Assembly (NCBI GenBank): GCA_041859945.1
Contig: JBFLGC010000008.1
Coordinates: 1-64,000 of the forward strand
Source: Tetragenococcus sp041859945
GTDB taxonomy: Bacteria; Bacillota; Bacilli; Lactobacillales; Enterococcaceae
Length of the DNA stretch: 64,000 nt
Direction of reading: 5' to 3'
Translations under genes and position numbers: made by a program
In this document: in pieces, positions 53,531 through 60,916 of the stretch
How the letters are laid out: each line of letters opens with the position of its first letter
Numbering within the stretch: position 1 is the first letter of the stretch
The notes under the pieces: model-generated
What the model was told of the DNA's origin: nothing
Database searches by the model: none
Seen by the model: the letters and a program-made list of their open reading frames with translations, nothing else

Positions 53531-54061
53531 TTAAACTATGTCTAACCATAAATCTTTAAGTCGCTTTACATGACCGTCGACATCAAATGAGAGTAAACTC
53601 AGTCCAATATAATTTGAGCTAAGCGTATAGAAATTCTGTGCCAAATAGTCTAGAGCTAAGTTATGAGCAACGCTTGAAAGATGATTAGTGACCGTTACAT
53701 GTGGATAATAAGTAAAATTACTATTATCGGTCCAACTTTCTATCCTATTAAGATAATCCATTCGATAATTAAAAAATTCATTCGAAAAAGTTGGTTTTAA
53801 AAAAATAGCTTTGCCAACACCAAAACTATTATAAGCAGTTATTCTTAATGGTAAGATAGGAAATTCTTGATAAACTTTCTCAAAGTCTTCCTTAACTTTC
53901 TGTTCAAGGTCTTTCGTATCGAATGAATAAAAAGTAATATGTGGAAACTTGTCTTCTTCAAGATGATAGTTGGAAATTTCTTGTTTTTCTAAGGTTCTCC
54001 AAAAATCTTGTACCATTTCTTTGAGATGTTTTTCTGGCAACAAAACTATTGCATAGCTCAT
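53531..54061 (-). CDS. 2H phosphoesterase / 2'-5' RNA ligase-like protein
   Basis: 176 residues with the two HxT motifs of the 2H superfamily: PHITFYS near residue 40 and PHVTVTN near 121. This class acts on 2',3'-cyclic or 2'-5' phosphodiesters in RNA or small nucleotides. Its A+T-rich codons stand out from the dus and oxidoreductase genes on either side, which suggests more recent arrival. The physiological substrate is unknown. Confidence 0.75.
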   Translation of the reverse strand: MSYAIVLLPEKHLKEMVQDFWRTLEKQEISNYHLEEDKFPHITFYSFDTKDLEQKVKEDFEKVYQEFPILPLRITAYNSFGVGKAIFLKPTFSNEFFNYRMDYLNRIESWTDNSNFTYYPHVTVTNHLSSVAHNLALDYLAQNFYTLSSNYIGLSLLSFDVDGHVKRLKDLWLDIV

Positions 54062-54120
54062 TATATTTTCTCACTTTCATGCAAATTAAATCCTGATTTA
54101 ACTAAAAGTTCAAGCCTTTT

Positions 54121-55074
54121 TTATTCAACTTCACTCAAAATCGCACGCACTTCATCGATCGACTTGGTTCCCATTAAACGCACCCGTAATTCACTGGCGC
54201 CAGGAAAGCCTTTGACATAGATTTTAAAGAAGCGATGCAAGCCCGCAATTGCGCGAGGCACCCTATCAGCATAGTGATCTTGCAGGTCCAATTGTAATTT
54301 TAGTAAATCTAATAACTCTTTGGTCGAGTGTTCTTGTGGCTCTTTTTCAAAAGCATAGGGATTTTTGAAGACACCCCGCGCGATCATGATCCCGTCGACC
54401 CCATATTCGTCGACCAAACGTAAACCTGCTGTTCTATCCGCAATATCGCCATTTATCGTGAGCAAAGTTTGCGGGGCGATCTTATCGCGTAGCGCCATGA
54501 TTTCAGGAATCACTTCATAGTGAGCCGGAACTTTACTCATTTCTTTACGTGTCCGTAAGTGCACCGTCAAATTGGCGATGTCTTGTGCTAATAAATGACT
54601 GATCCAGGGCACCATTTCGTCTTTTTTCGTGTAACCGATCCGCGTCTTGACACTGACCGGGATCCCACCTGCTTTAGCAGCGGCAATCAATTCAGTTGCT
54701 ACTTCCGGTCGCTTGATCAAGCCACTACCTTTCCCATTGCCAGCCACATTGGGAACCGGACAGCCCATATTGATATCAACGCCCGCAAAACCCATGTCGG
54801 CCATGCCGATACTCATTTGGCGGAAAAATTCCGGCTTGTCGCCCCAAATATGCGCCACAATTGGTTGTTCATCTTCGGTAAAATATAAGCGGCCAGAGAC
54901 ACTTTGTCGCCCGTCTGGATGACAATAACTATCCGAATTCGTAAATTCGGTAAAGAAAACATCCGGTGCTCCGGCTGCTTGTATCACATGGCGAAAGACG
55001 ACATCGGTTACGTCTTCCATCGGTGCCAGTATAAAAAAGGGCTTCGGTAAGTCTGCCCAAAAATTTTGGTTCAT
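54121..55074 (-). CDS. dus: tRNA-dihydrouridine synthase
   Basis: FMN enzyme that reduces uridines in the tRNA D-loop. 317 residues: APMEDVTDVVFR at the FMN phosphate site, VDINMGCPVPNVAGNGKGSG with the catalytic Cys, VKTRIGY and NGDIADR. GGAAGG precedes the ATG at 55074; an upstream TTG in frame is less likely. Confidence 0.94.
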   Translation of the reverse strand: MNQNFWADLPKPFFILAPMEDVTDVVFRHVIQAAGAPDVFFTEFTNSDSYCHPDGRQSVSGRLYFTEDEQPIVAHIWGDKPEFFRQMSIGMADMGFAGVDINMGCPVPNVAGNGKGSGLIKRPEVATELIAAAKAGGIPVSVKTRIGYTKKDEMVPWISHLLAQDIANLTVHLRTRKEMSKVPAHYEVIPEIMALRDKIAPQTLLTINGDIADRTAGLRLVDEYGVDGIMIARGVFKNPYAFEKEPQEHSTKELLDLLKLQLDLQDHYADRVPRAIAGLHRFFKIYVKGFPGASELRVRLMGTKSIDEVRAILSEVE

Positions 55075-55316
55075 TTGATTCCTTCCCTTCATTCCACAAA
55101 AGTTTCTGATTCATTATACTAGGAAACAAGCAAAGAAGCAAAAACCGTGAATTTGGAGCCTGCAGTTTACGAGCTAAATTCGCTAAAATAAATCTATGGT
55201 TGTTGAAATTGGAAAGTAACAACCATAGAGGCTTTCCTCTTGTAAGCAAAATTAAAGTGATTCAAAATTCATTATTTTATCTCTCTATTCATCTAGCAAA
55301 CAAGTGTTCTAAGTTG
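55075..55316. other. Gene-free stretch with an inverted repeat
   Basis: No gene is seen. CTATGGTTGTT (55194-55204) and AACAACCATAG (55218-55228) form a perfect 11-bp inverted repeat with a 13-base loop and no T run on either side. Confidence 0.45.
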
Positions 55317-55322
55317 TATAAT
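55317..55322 (+). promoter_or_regulatory. -10 element of the toxin mRNA
   Basis: A perfect TATAAT preceded directly by TG. A weak -35 (TAGCAA) lies 17-18 bases upstream. The transcript would run to the terminator ending near 55619, about 290 bases. Confidence 0.6.
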
Positions 55323-55381
55323 AAACTCACAAGAAGTTTTGAGGGCGGTGGCTGTCACTTTTCTCTAAGGAGATGATTTCT

Positions 55382-55417
55382 ATGAGACCATGGAAAAATC
55401 TTAAGAATGAAAAATAG
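55382..55417 (+). CDS. Leader peptide in frame ahead of the toxin
   Basis: ATG at 55382 with a strong AAGGAG nine bases upstream opens an 11-codon frame (MRPWKNLKNEK) ending in TAG. The toxin start GTG follows after one sense codon, in the same frame. It could couple toxin translation by re-initiation, or be the 5' part of a longer toxin split by a nonsense change. Confidence 0.4.
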   Translation: MRPWKNLKNEK

Positions 55418-55420
55418 CAC

Positions 55421-55504
55421 GTGAGCGTATTTGAAGCTCTGTCACTGATGATTGCCTTTGGTGCATTAGTGGCTACGATTTTGTCCAATAAAAAGGACAA
55501 ATAA
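55421..55504 (+). CDS. Holin-like type I toxin
   Basis: 27-residue hydrophobic peptide, MSVFEALSLMIAFGALVATI followed by LSNKKDK, from a GTG start. One membrane helix and a lysine-rich end match the holin-like toxin family of Firmicutes (the TxpA/BsrG style MSxYExLxxMIxF start). The direct ribosome site is weak. The context is that of a type I toxin-antitoxin locus: a structured mRNA whose 5' GGGCGGTG can pair with CACCGCCT near its 3' end, and a convergent antisense RNA overlapping the 3' part. Overexpression would be expected to depolarise the membrane. Confidence 0.75.
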   Translation: MSVFEALSLMIAFGALVATILSNKKDK

Positions 55505-55622
55505 AAAAGCCGCCCCGTTTTTAACTTTGACCAGTTAACGGGACGCCTTTATGGTAAACGTTTCTTGTCACCGCCTTTAAAGCGGCTTGTCAGGGACCAT
55601 GCTTGGCATGGTTCCTTTTGCT
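55503..55622 (-). ncRNA. Antisense antitoxin RNA
   Basis: On the minus strand a promoter TTGCAA (55652-55657) and TACACT (55629-55634), spaced 17 bases, would start an RNA near 55622. It would end at a terminator at 55509-55547 (CCCGTTAACT paired with AGTTAAAAACGGG, then TTTTTT), which overlaps the toxin stop codon. The RNA of about 120 bases is fully complementary to the 3' part of the toxin mRNA. Confidence 0.65.
55593..55619 (+). terminator. Terminator of the toxin mRNA
   Basis: GGGACCATGC and GCATGGTTCC pair around three or four bases, followed by TTTTG on the plus strand. Confidence 0.8.
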
Positions 55623-55770
55623 ATCTTTAGTGTAACCGATTCTTTGAAAAGTTGCAAATTTTTCTAGTCACTTTTCTCGCAATCATCAATAAACGTGTAG
55701 CTACCACCGTCGTTTTTGAACGAAGATGAACACCGATGTTAATAGTGATACTCAAATCTACATATAAATT

Positions 55771-55923
55771 TTACTCACAAGAAAAATTTTCCTTATCATC
55801 TGCTTGTATGATCTGATTTTTTAAACCGTTGTCGGTCGTCACCTCATGATTCATTTTGTCTGTACATCCGGACAAAGAGCTGGCACACAAGCTTAAACTC
55901 ACCAAACAAATAAAACGTTTTAT
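55771..55923 (-). CDS. Short lipoprotein frame with an ATA start
   Basis: A 50-codon frame begins at ATA with GGAG nine bases upstream and no ATG, GTG or TTG at that place. It encodes a lipoprotein signal (KRFICLVSLSLCASSLSGC, Cys at 20) and a 30-residue hydrophilic tail. It begins 18 bases after the stop of the next gene upstream, so both are likely on one transcript. Either ATA is used as a weak start, or an ATG was lost and the gene is dying. Confidence 0.5.
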   Translation of the reverse strand: MKRFICLVSLSLCASSLSGCTDKMNHEVTTDNGLKNQIIQADDKENFSCE

Positions 55924-55941
55924 GGAAAAATACTCCTATTT

Positions 55942-56301
55942 TTAGTTGAACAGACTTCCCGTTTCTTCATTTTCTGATACGATGACTGATTTGTCAGCGC
56001 CTAAGGATACAGTAATATTAACATCGGCTCCGCTCTCTGAGATCCCACTGACACTCACTTGTCTATCATCGATGATGACAGTAAAGCTTCCATCATATAT
56101 CGGTGAACTTTGGAAGCCATTGAATTCAACGTGTTTGGCTTCAATTTCTCGTGGTGATTCTGCCTTTCGAGCTGTCGAATCGATGACCTGTACATTTCCT
56201 GGCGCTGGAACATTACTATTGATTTTACTGGCAATCATGATACTGACTCCCAGAAAAACGGCAGCAATCACAATGGCAATGGCTTCTTTGGTTGGTTTCA
56301 T
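55942..56301 (-). CDS. Membrane-anchored hypothetical protein
   Basis: 119 residues: an N-terminal membrane helix (about 8-25), then an extracellular beta-rich part (VEFNGFQSSPIYDGSFTVIIDDR, SVSGISESGADVNITVSLG). No known domain is recognised. GGAG lies nine bases before the ATG. It shares an operon-like spacing with the small lipoprotein frame downstream. Both probably act at the outer face of the membrane. Confidence 0.65.
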   Translation of the reverse strand: MKPTKEAIAIVIAAVFLGVSIMIASKINSNVPAPGNVQVIDSTARKAESPREIEAKHVEFNGFQSSPIYDGSFTVIIDDRQVSVSGISESGADVNITVSLGADKSVIVSENEETGSLFN

Positions 56302-56451
56302 TTAGATTCTCTCCTTTTCATAACGAGTATTTCAATTTAATTATACCGTTTTCAAATAAATAAAATCAACTATTTTTCAGGAGCAACAAATTGTTTCAGA
56401 TAGATAGGATATGGTAAGATGAATGCAATTCATTCAGAAAAGGAGCCTATC

Positions 56452-56994
56452 ATGTCTAATCCACTCATTTATTTTGCCCAACATCCGATCTTTGAAACCA
56501 AACGTCTGATTCTAAGGCCTCTCCAACTGACCGATCTGGAGGACTATTACGAATACGTGTCAGATGATGTGCTTTTAAATTATGATTTTCCAGCTTCAGA
56601 GACTAAAGAAGAGGCCTTAGAAGGTCTGGTCGTCTACAATCTCGCCCAACCTTTGGGAAGATATGCACTAGAGTTAAAAACAACAGGCAAAATGATTGGC
56701 CATTTCTCACTACGACTTGATGTGTTACACACAAATATAGAAATCGGTTATGTCGTCAATCGGCTTTTCCACAACCAAGGACTCGCTAGTGAAGCGCTGA
56801 CTGCTTTGATAGACTTTATCGACACGATCCCCACCATAGAAAAAAGCTTGGCCACAGTCGACCATCAAAATGTAGCAAGCCATAAGCTTCTACTTAAAGC
56901 AGGTTTCGTTCAGGTGGCGACTGACGACCAAGCAGAGTCTTTGCGTGGCTTTTCCACGATCAATTTCTTATTTGAACGAAAGAAAAAGCTTTGA
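56452..56994 (+). CDS. GNAT-family N-acetyltransferase (RimJ/RimL-like)
   Basis: 180-residue acetyltransferase. FETKRLILRPLQLTDLEDYYEYV is the usual N terminus of RimJ/RimL-type enzymes, IGYVVNRLFHNQGLASEAL holds the acetyl-CoA pyrophosphate loop (NQGLASEA), and VDHQNVASHKLLLKAGF is the last motif. AAAGGAG lies six bases before the ATG at 56452. The acceptor is unknown. Confidence 0.88.
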   Translation: MSNPLIYFAQHPIFETKRLILRPLQLTDLEDYYEYVSDDVLLNYDFPASETKEEALEGLVVYNLAQPLGRYALELKTTGKMIGHFSLRLDVLHTNIEIGYVVNRLFHNQGLASEALTALIDFIDTIPTIEKSLATVDHQNVASHKLLLKAGFVQVATDDQAESLRGFSTINFLFERKKKL

Positions 56995-57005
56995 TCCGTA
57001 ACAGA

Positions 57006-58193
57006 TCAGAGCTTTTTGTCCACTCTATGATACAAAATCACACCTATGACCATCAACACAATAGCAACACTAATGGCCGCCATGCCAGCAAAAATACCAA
57101 AGTGTGCCGAAAGTAGACCGGTCACAAAGGGCATGGCGATCCCGCCCAGGCCCCCAATGATCAAAAGCCAGCCCAGTGCCAGTGGATATTTACTGATAGA
57201 TGGACCTGCGATCGTTAGCGCACTCGGATAGATTCCGCCCATAAAGGCGCCCAAACCTAAGATAGCGGCAATAATGACCGGATAACTGGTTGTTGAAAGC
57301 AACAAGAGATAAAAGAAAGTCGTGCCGATCGTTAAAATCAAAAGGAGTTGGCTTCGTTTCAACCGGTCGCCATAAATTCCGCAGAGCAGACGCCCAACCA
57401 AAATCGCCAGCCATAATAAGGACGCGATCAACTGACTTTGACCAATACTCAAAATATGGGCATCTAATAAATAGGTCACCAACCAACTACTGACAGCTGC
57501 TTCCACACACAAATAGAAAAACAAGATCATGACCGTGATCCAAAAATAGCGATCTTTCAAAAAAAGATAACTCGCCCTTGAGTTATTTACTTCTGGCGTA
57601 CTAAAATCGTCTTCTAGCGGTACTTTAGCTAATAGGACTTGGGAACATGCGGCTAATAACAAAATGATCAAACAACTGATTTGCCAACCACTATCGCCAA
57701 AGACAATCGCTGCAGTCATCACCAAAACAGGAGCTAACAAAGCACCAATCGCAAACAAGCCGTGTAATAAATTAAGGGCTGCCGGACTACTATCGGTCAC
57801 ATCATTAACAATTTGATTGTCAAAATTAGAAATACTACCACGGCTGATTCCGATCGCAAAAAAAGCGATCATTAACAGGGTCGGTTGTCCTGTAATGATG
57901 ATTGTTACAAAACCTAGTAAAACAAAACTGCTCAAAAAAAGATTGGCTCGTTTTCTTCCTAGATAGATAGGTAAGATCCCAGCGATGAAGCTAGCGATCA
58001 AATTACCAGCTTGATGGACCGAAATGAGAAGGCCACTCAGCGTATCACTTAACTGGTAGGCCGCACTCAAATAAGGGAGCAAGGAGCCAAAGACCATAGC
58101 ATAAACGCCGCTGACAAAGAAAGTGAAGAAACTACTTTTGAGTAAAAATCGCTCCTGCTGATTTAAACCACTGTAAAATGACTGCTTTTCCAT
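57006..58193 (-). CDS. MFS transporter
   Basis: 395-residue major facilitator with about 12 membrane helices. The loop 2-3 motif reads LPIYLGRKRAN (a G-x-x-x-D/R-R-x-G-R-x variant) and the second half has CGIYGDRLKRSQ. The family is close to sugar- or drug-type MFS proteins; the substrate cannot be read. The next upstream gene on the same strand, a ROK kinase, ends 72 bases before it, so a sugar link is possible. Confidence 0.88.
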   Translation of the reverse strand: MEKQSFYSGLNQQERFLLKSSFFTFFVSGVYAMVFGSLLPYLSAAYQLSDTLSGLLISVHQAGNLIASFIAGILPIYLGRKRANLFLSSFVLLGFVTIIITGQPTLLMIAFFAIGISRGSISNFDNQIVNDVTDSSPAALNLLHGLFAIGALLAPVLVMTAAIVFGDSGWQISCLIILLLAACSQVLLAKVPLEDDFSTPEVNNSRASYLFLKDRYFWITVMILFFYLCVEAAVSSWLVTYLLDAHILSIGQSQLIASLLWLAILVGRLLCGIYGDRLKRSQLLLILTIGTTFFYLLLLSTTSYPVIIAAILGLGAFMGGIYPSALTIAGPSISKYPLALGWLLIIGGLGGIAMPFVTGLLSAHFGIFAGMAAISVAIVLMVIGVILYHRVDKKL

Positions 58194-58265
58194 TAAAAAA
58201 TAAACCCCTTTACAATTGCAATACCTTCATCATACAGAGGAATGATAAAAAACTCAAGCTGGTTT

Positions 58266-59204
58266 TTAGTTTTGCACCACCCGCCGAGCTCCGTCATAAG
58301 CCGCGCCGATCATACCAGCCCGATCAGACAACTCAGCCACGACAATTTGACAAGCCTCGCGCGAAATTTGCAGACTATGTTGGGCAACTATTTCTCTGGC
58401 CGGGCCCAATAGTCGTTCACCAGCTTTACTCAATCCTCCACCGATGATCAGCATTTCTGGATTGTATAGATTAATGATGTTCCCTAGACCAAAGCCTAAA
58501 ATCTCACCGGTCTCTTGGAAAACTTTCTGAGCCAACACATCGCCTTTATCATACGCTTTAGAAATAAGTTGTGTCGTCAAATTTGTTGTCTGTGCCAATA
58601 CGCTCTCTGGATGATCGGCCATTTTTTCTTGCGCTGTGATCAACATGCCTGTCGCTGAAACATAACGACTCCAGCAACCTGAACTACCACAACGACACGG
58701 GCGCCCCTTGCGATACATGTTCATATGGCCGACTTCACCAGCACTATCTGTTTTTCCATATAGCACGTGCCCATCCACGACAACCCCTGAACCCACTCCC
58801 GTGCCTAACGTGATCAATACTACATTTTGCTTATTTTGACCCGCGCCAAAATGCCACTCACCATACAAATTGACGCGCACGTCATTATCGATAAAGGTTG
58901 GTATTCCAAACTTTCCCTCAATCAACTGAACCACCGGAACATCCTCCCAATTCCAAAAATTAGGCGAAAACCTTGAAATACCTTGTTCTCTAGCAAGTAA
59001 TCCTGGCACTCCGATCCCGATCGATTGAACTTTTTGATCGGCCTTTTCCAAAAGCTGAGCAATTAATTGATACATTTGCGCCATCACACGTGATGCACCT
59101 TCTTTAGCACAACTAGGCAACACGATCGTATCGATCCAATCAAATTTTCCTGAAAACAAACTTCCCTTTAAATTCGTTCCTCCTAAATCAATGCCGATAT
59201 ACAT
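58266..59204 (-). CDS. ROK-family sugar kinase (glucokinase-like)
   Basis: 312-residue kinase with the ATP loop GIDLGGTNLKGSLF, DNDVRVNLYGEW (catalytic Asp), TLGTGVGSG, GEVGHM, and the zinc site CRCGSSGCWSRY. In active ROK kinases the Cys motif is followed by Glu (GCLE or GCWE), a sugar ligand; here it is Ser. The ATG at 59204 with GGAG six bases upstream is chosen. It begins 13 bases after the Nudix gene, in one transcription unit with it and the phosphatase. Confidence 0.88.
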   Translation of the reverse strand: MYIGIDLGGTNLKGSLFSGKFDWIDTIVLPSCAKEGASRVMAQMYQLIAQLLEKADQKVQSIGIGVPGLLAREQGISRFSPNFWNWEDVPVVQLIEGKFGIPTFIDNDVRVNLYGEWHFGAGQNKQNVVLITLGTGVGSGVVVDGHVLYGKTDSAGEVGHMNMYRKGRPCRCGSSGCWSRYVSATGMLITAQEKMADHPESVLAQTTNLTTQLISKAYDKGDVLAQKVFQETGEILGFGLGNIINLYNPEMLIIGGGLSKAGERLLGPAREIVAQHSLQISREACQIVVAELSDRAGMIGAAYDGARRVVQN

Positions 59205-59217
59205 CTTTCTCTCCAAT

Positions 59218-59709
59218 CTATAACGTATTTAAATATCCTTTTAATCGGTCAACTTGTGACAGAATAGCCTGATCCGAGTTCATGAAGGCCTTGAAATCTT
59301 GAGCTTTTAGCCACCGAAAAGCACAGGTCTCACCAGCTTGCAATCGGATGTCTCGTTTTGCTTGGTCTGTTATGCACAAAAATTGAACATAGATCGTATT
59401 TTTGTCAACTGTCCGGAACAATTCGGTCATAGCTTGCGGTGCTGTGATCCCGGTCTCTTCTTGCAGCTCACGAGTTGCGGCCGCAATCGCTGATTCCCCT
59501 TGTAAGGCACTCCCACCAGCAGATGCCTCGAATTTCCCTGCTTCCATCTTTTTCTTTAATGATCGTTGCATCAAAAGATAACTACCATCTGTATGTCGGA
59601 CCAATACCTCAGCCACCAGATGATAGCAACCTTGCGGGATCGGCTGATCACGGACCAAATAGCCCGGCAATTTATCCCCAGACTGGTCATAGGCATCCCA
59701 TTGTTCCAT
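59218..59709 (-). CDS. Nudix hydrolase
   Basis: 163-residue Nudix protein. The Nudix box GX5EX7REUXEEXGU is complete (GGSALQGESAIAAATRELQE then ETGI). The N-terminal WDAYDQSGDKLPGYLVRDQPIPQGCYHLVAEV resembles the IPP isomerase-like/YfcD-type Nudix group, so a nucleotide-sugar or isoprenoid-like diphosphate is possible. GAGG is eight bases before the ATG at 59709. It begins only five bases after the phosphatase stop. Confidence 0.88.
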   Translation of the reverse strand: MEQWDAYDQSGDKLPGYLVRDQPIPQGCYHLVAEVLVRHTDGSYLLMQRSLKKKMEAGKFEASAGGSALQGESAIAAATRELQEETGITAPQAMTELFRTVDKNTIYVQFLCITDQAKRDIRLQAGETCAFRWLKAQDFKAFMNSDQAILSQVDRLKGYLNTL

Positions 59710-59714
59710 TTCTT

Positions 59715-60503
59715 TCACCTCACCTGACTCTTACTTACAAAATAGTCCATGTTGTGTCTGTCAAAACCACTATATCTGTGTGTTTGGGTATCATAGACCA
59801 ATAAGGGGATCCTGCCGCTTTTTTCGACGGTCCCGTCAATGAAATAATGATTTTCTCCATCCCAATAGACTTTTCCCAAAAAATCGATATCATTCGCCAC
59901 TTCCGCCGCAGAAATATGTCCGGAGATGATATCTTTATGAAACCGTCCCGTTTCAGCTGGATATTTCCAAAGAAATTCATGATCAGAAGTTGCTGTTGCC
60001 CACATCGTTTCATCCTCAAAAATCCCAGCATGCACAAAAATCTGTGTTGCTGTTTCATAATAAAGGGGTCGTTGCTGTGCTATCTTCTTGAACCACCAGA
60101 TCAGCTCCTGATGCTTTTGTTGAATCGTTTCTGAAAAAAAACAGCTTATTTCTATTGGATTTGTCTCTAACTCGGTCAAAATTTGATCAAAATTTGTATC
60201 AGAAAAAAAGCTACGGATCGTTTTGATTTTTCGTTCCATATAATCTAATGAACTCCATGGGTTTTCCAGCCAGTCTAAAAACATCTGATCATGATTGCCG
60301 ACCAAGACGATGATTTGATCTGGATAGGCTATCGCCAACTCCATGACTTTATAAAGAACTTGGCAACTTTTCTCACCACGATCCACATAGTCTCCTAAAA
60401 AAAGAAGCTTGTTTTCTCGATCTGTTAAATCAACTAACTCAAGTGTGGTCATCATTTCTTCATAAAAGCCATGAATATCACTCAAGGCAACTATTTTTGA
60501 CAT
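59715..60503 (-). CDS. PPP-type metallophosphatase
   Basis: 262-residue phosphatase of the bacterial serine/threonine or ApaH-like type. Metal motifs in order: DIHG, GDYVDRG, GNHDQ and later VHAG and SGHI. It may act on phosphoproteins or on dinucleoside polyphosphates. It is the first gene of a tight trio with the Nudix and ROK genes. Upstream lies a terminator and a decayed region. Confidence 0.88.
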   Translation of the reverse strand: MSKIVALSDIHGFYEEMMTTLELVDLTDRENKLLFLGDYVDRGEKSCQVLYKVMELAIAYPDQIIVLVGNHDQMFLDWLENPWSSLDYMERKIKTIRSFFSDTNFDQILTELETNPIEISCFFSETIQQKHQELIWWFKKIAQQRPLYYETATQIFVHAGIFEDETMWATATSDHEFLWKYPAETGRFHKDIISGHISAAEVANDIDFLGKVYWDGENHYFIDGTVEKSGRIPLLVYDTQTHRYSGFDRHNMDYFVSKSQVR

Positions 60504-60565
60504 CCGTTCATCTCCTTATTTTATCCAGTATTTCACAGAGCATATTCTAAGTCAACAAAGAAAAA

Positions 60566-60588
60566 TCACTTTCTATTTAAGAAAGTGA
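60566..60588 (-). terminator. Terminator at the end of a gene remnant
   Basis: TCACTTTC and GAAAGTGA pair and the minus strand continues with TTTTTC. It overlaps the stop of the remnant upstream. Confidence 0.7.
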
Positions 60589-60771
60589 CGAAAATGGCTC
60601 CTCTATTACTAAAATCGGATCATAGGTTACTAAAGCTGAGGTGATAAAACTAATATTACTTTGGTCGGTTTTGAACTTGATCGATTGTAAAAATCGAAAG
60701 GCTTCTTCAGAAATTTTTATTGGTCGCGTTTCTAAATGTCCAAAATTACGGATATCTTCGGCGCAGTGGGC
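60577..60771 (-). pseudogene. 3' remnant of an unidentified gene
   Basis: About 64 sense codons remain open on the minus strand (AEDIRNFGHLETRPIKISEE then AFRFLQSIKFKTDQ, ending SSLS), with amino-acid composition of a soluble protein. An in-frame TGA precedes it at 60772-60774 and there is no start with a ribosome site. A terminator sits right at its stop, so it looks like the tail of a gene whose 5' part was deleted. Confidence 0.5.
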
Positions 60772-60897
60772 TCATGGAATGACATTCCGCCCTATCAAGC
60801 TCAAGAACGCGGATTAACTAAAGCGTATGAGCTCCTTTCAGATGGATTGTTGAAACAGATCAACTTAGCGGTATTTTTTGTGGTAAATGAATGGTAA
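60736..60897 (+). pseudogene. Possible gene fragment on the plus strand
   Basis: A 53-codon frame, MSKITDIFGAVGSWNDIPPY and on to NLAVFFVVNEW. It overlaps the minus-strand remnant and has no ribosome site. The part from about 60757 has coding-like composition. It may be another truncated gene joined to the remnant at a deletion junction. Not recognised. Confidence 0.35.
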
Positions 60898-60916
60898 AGC
60901 CATTAAAAATAGTGTA

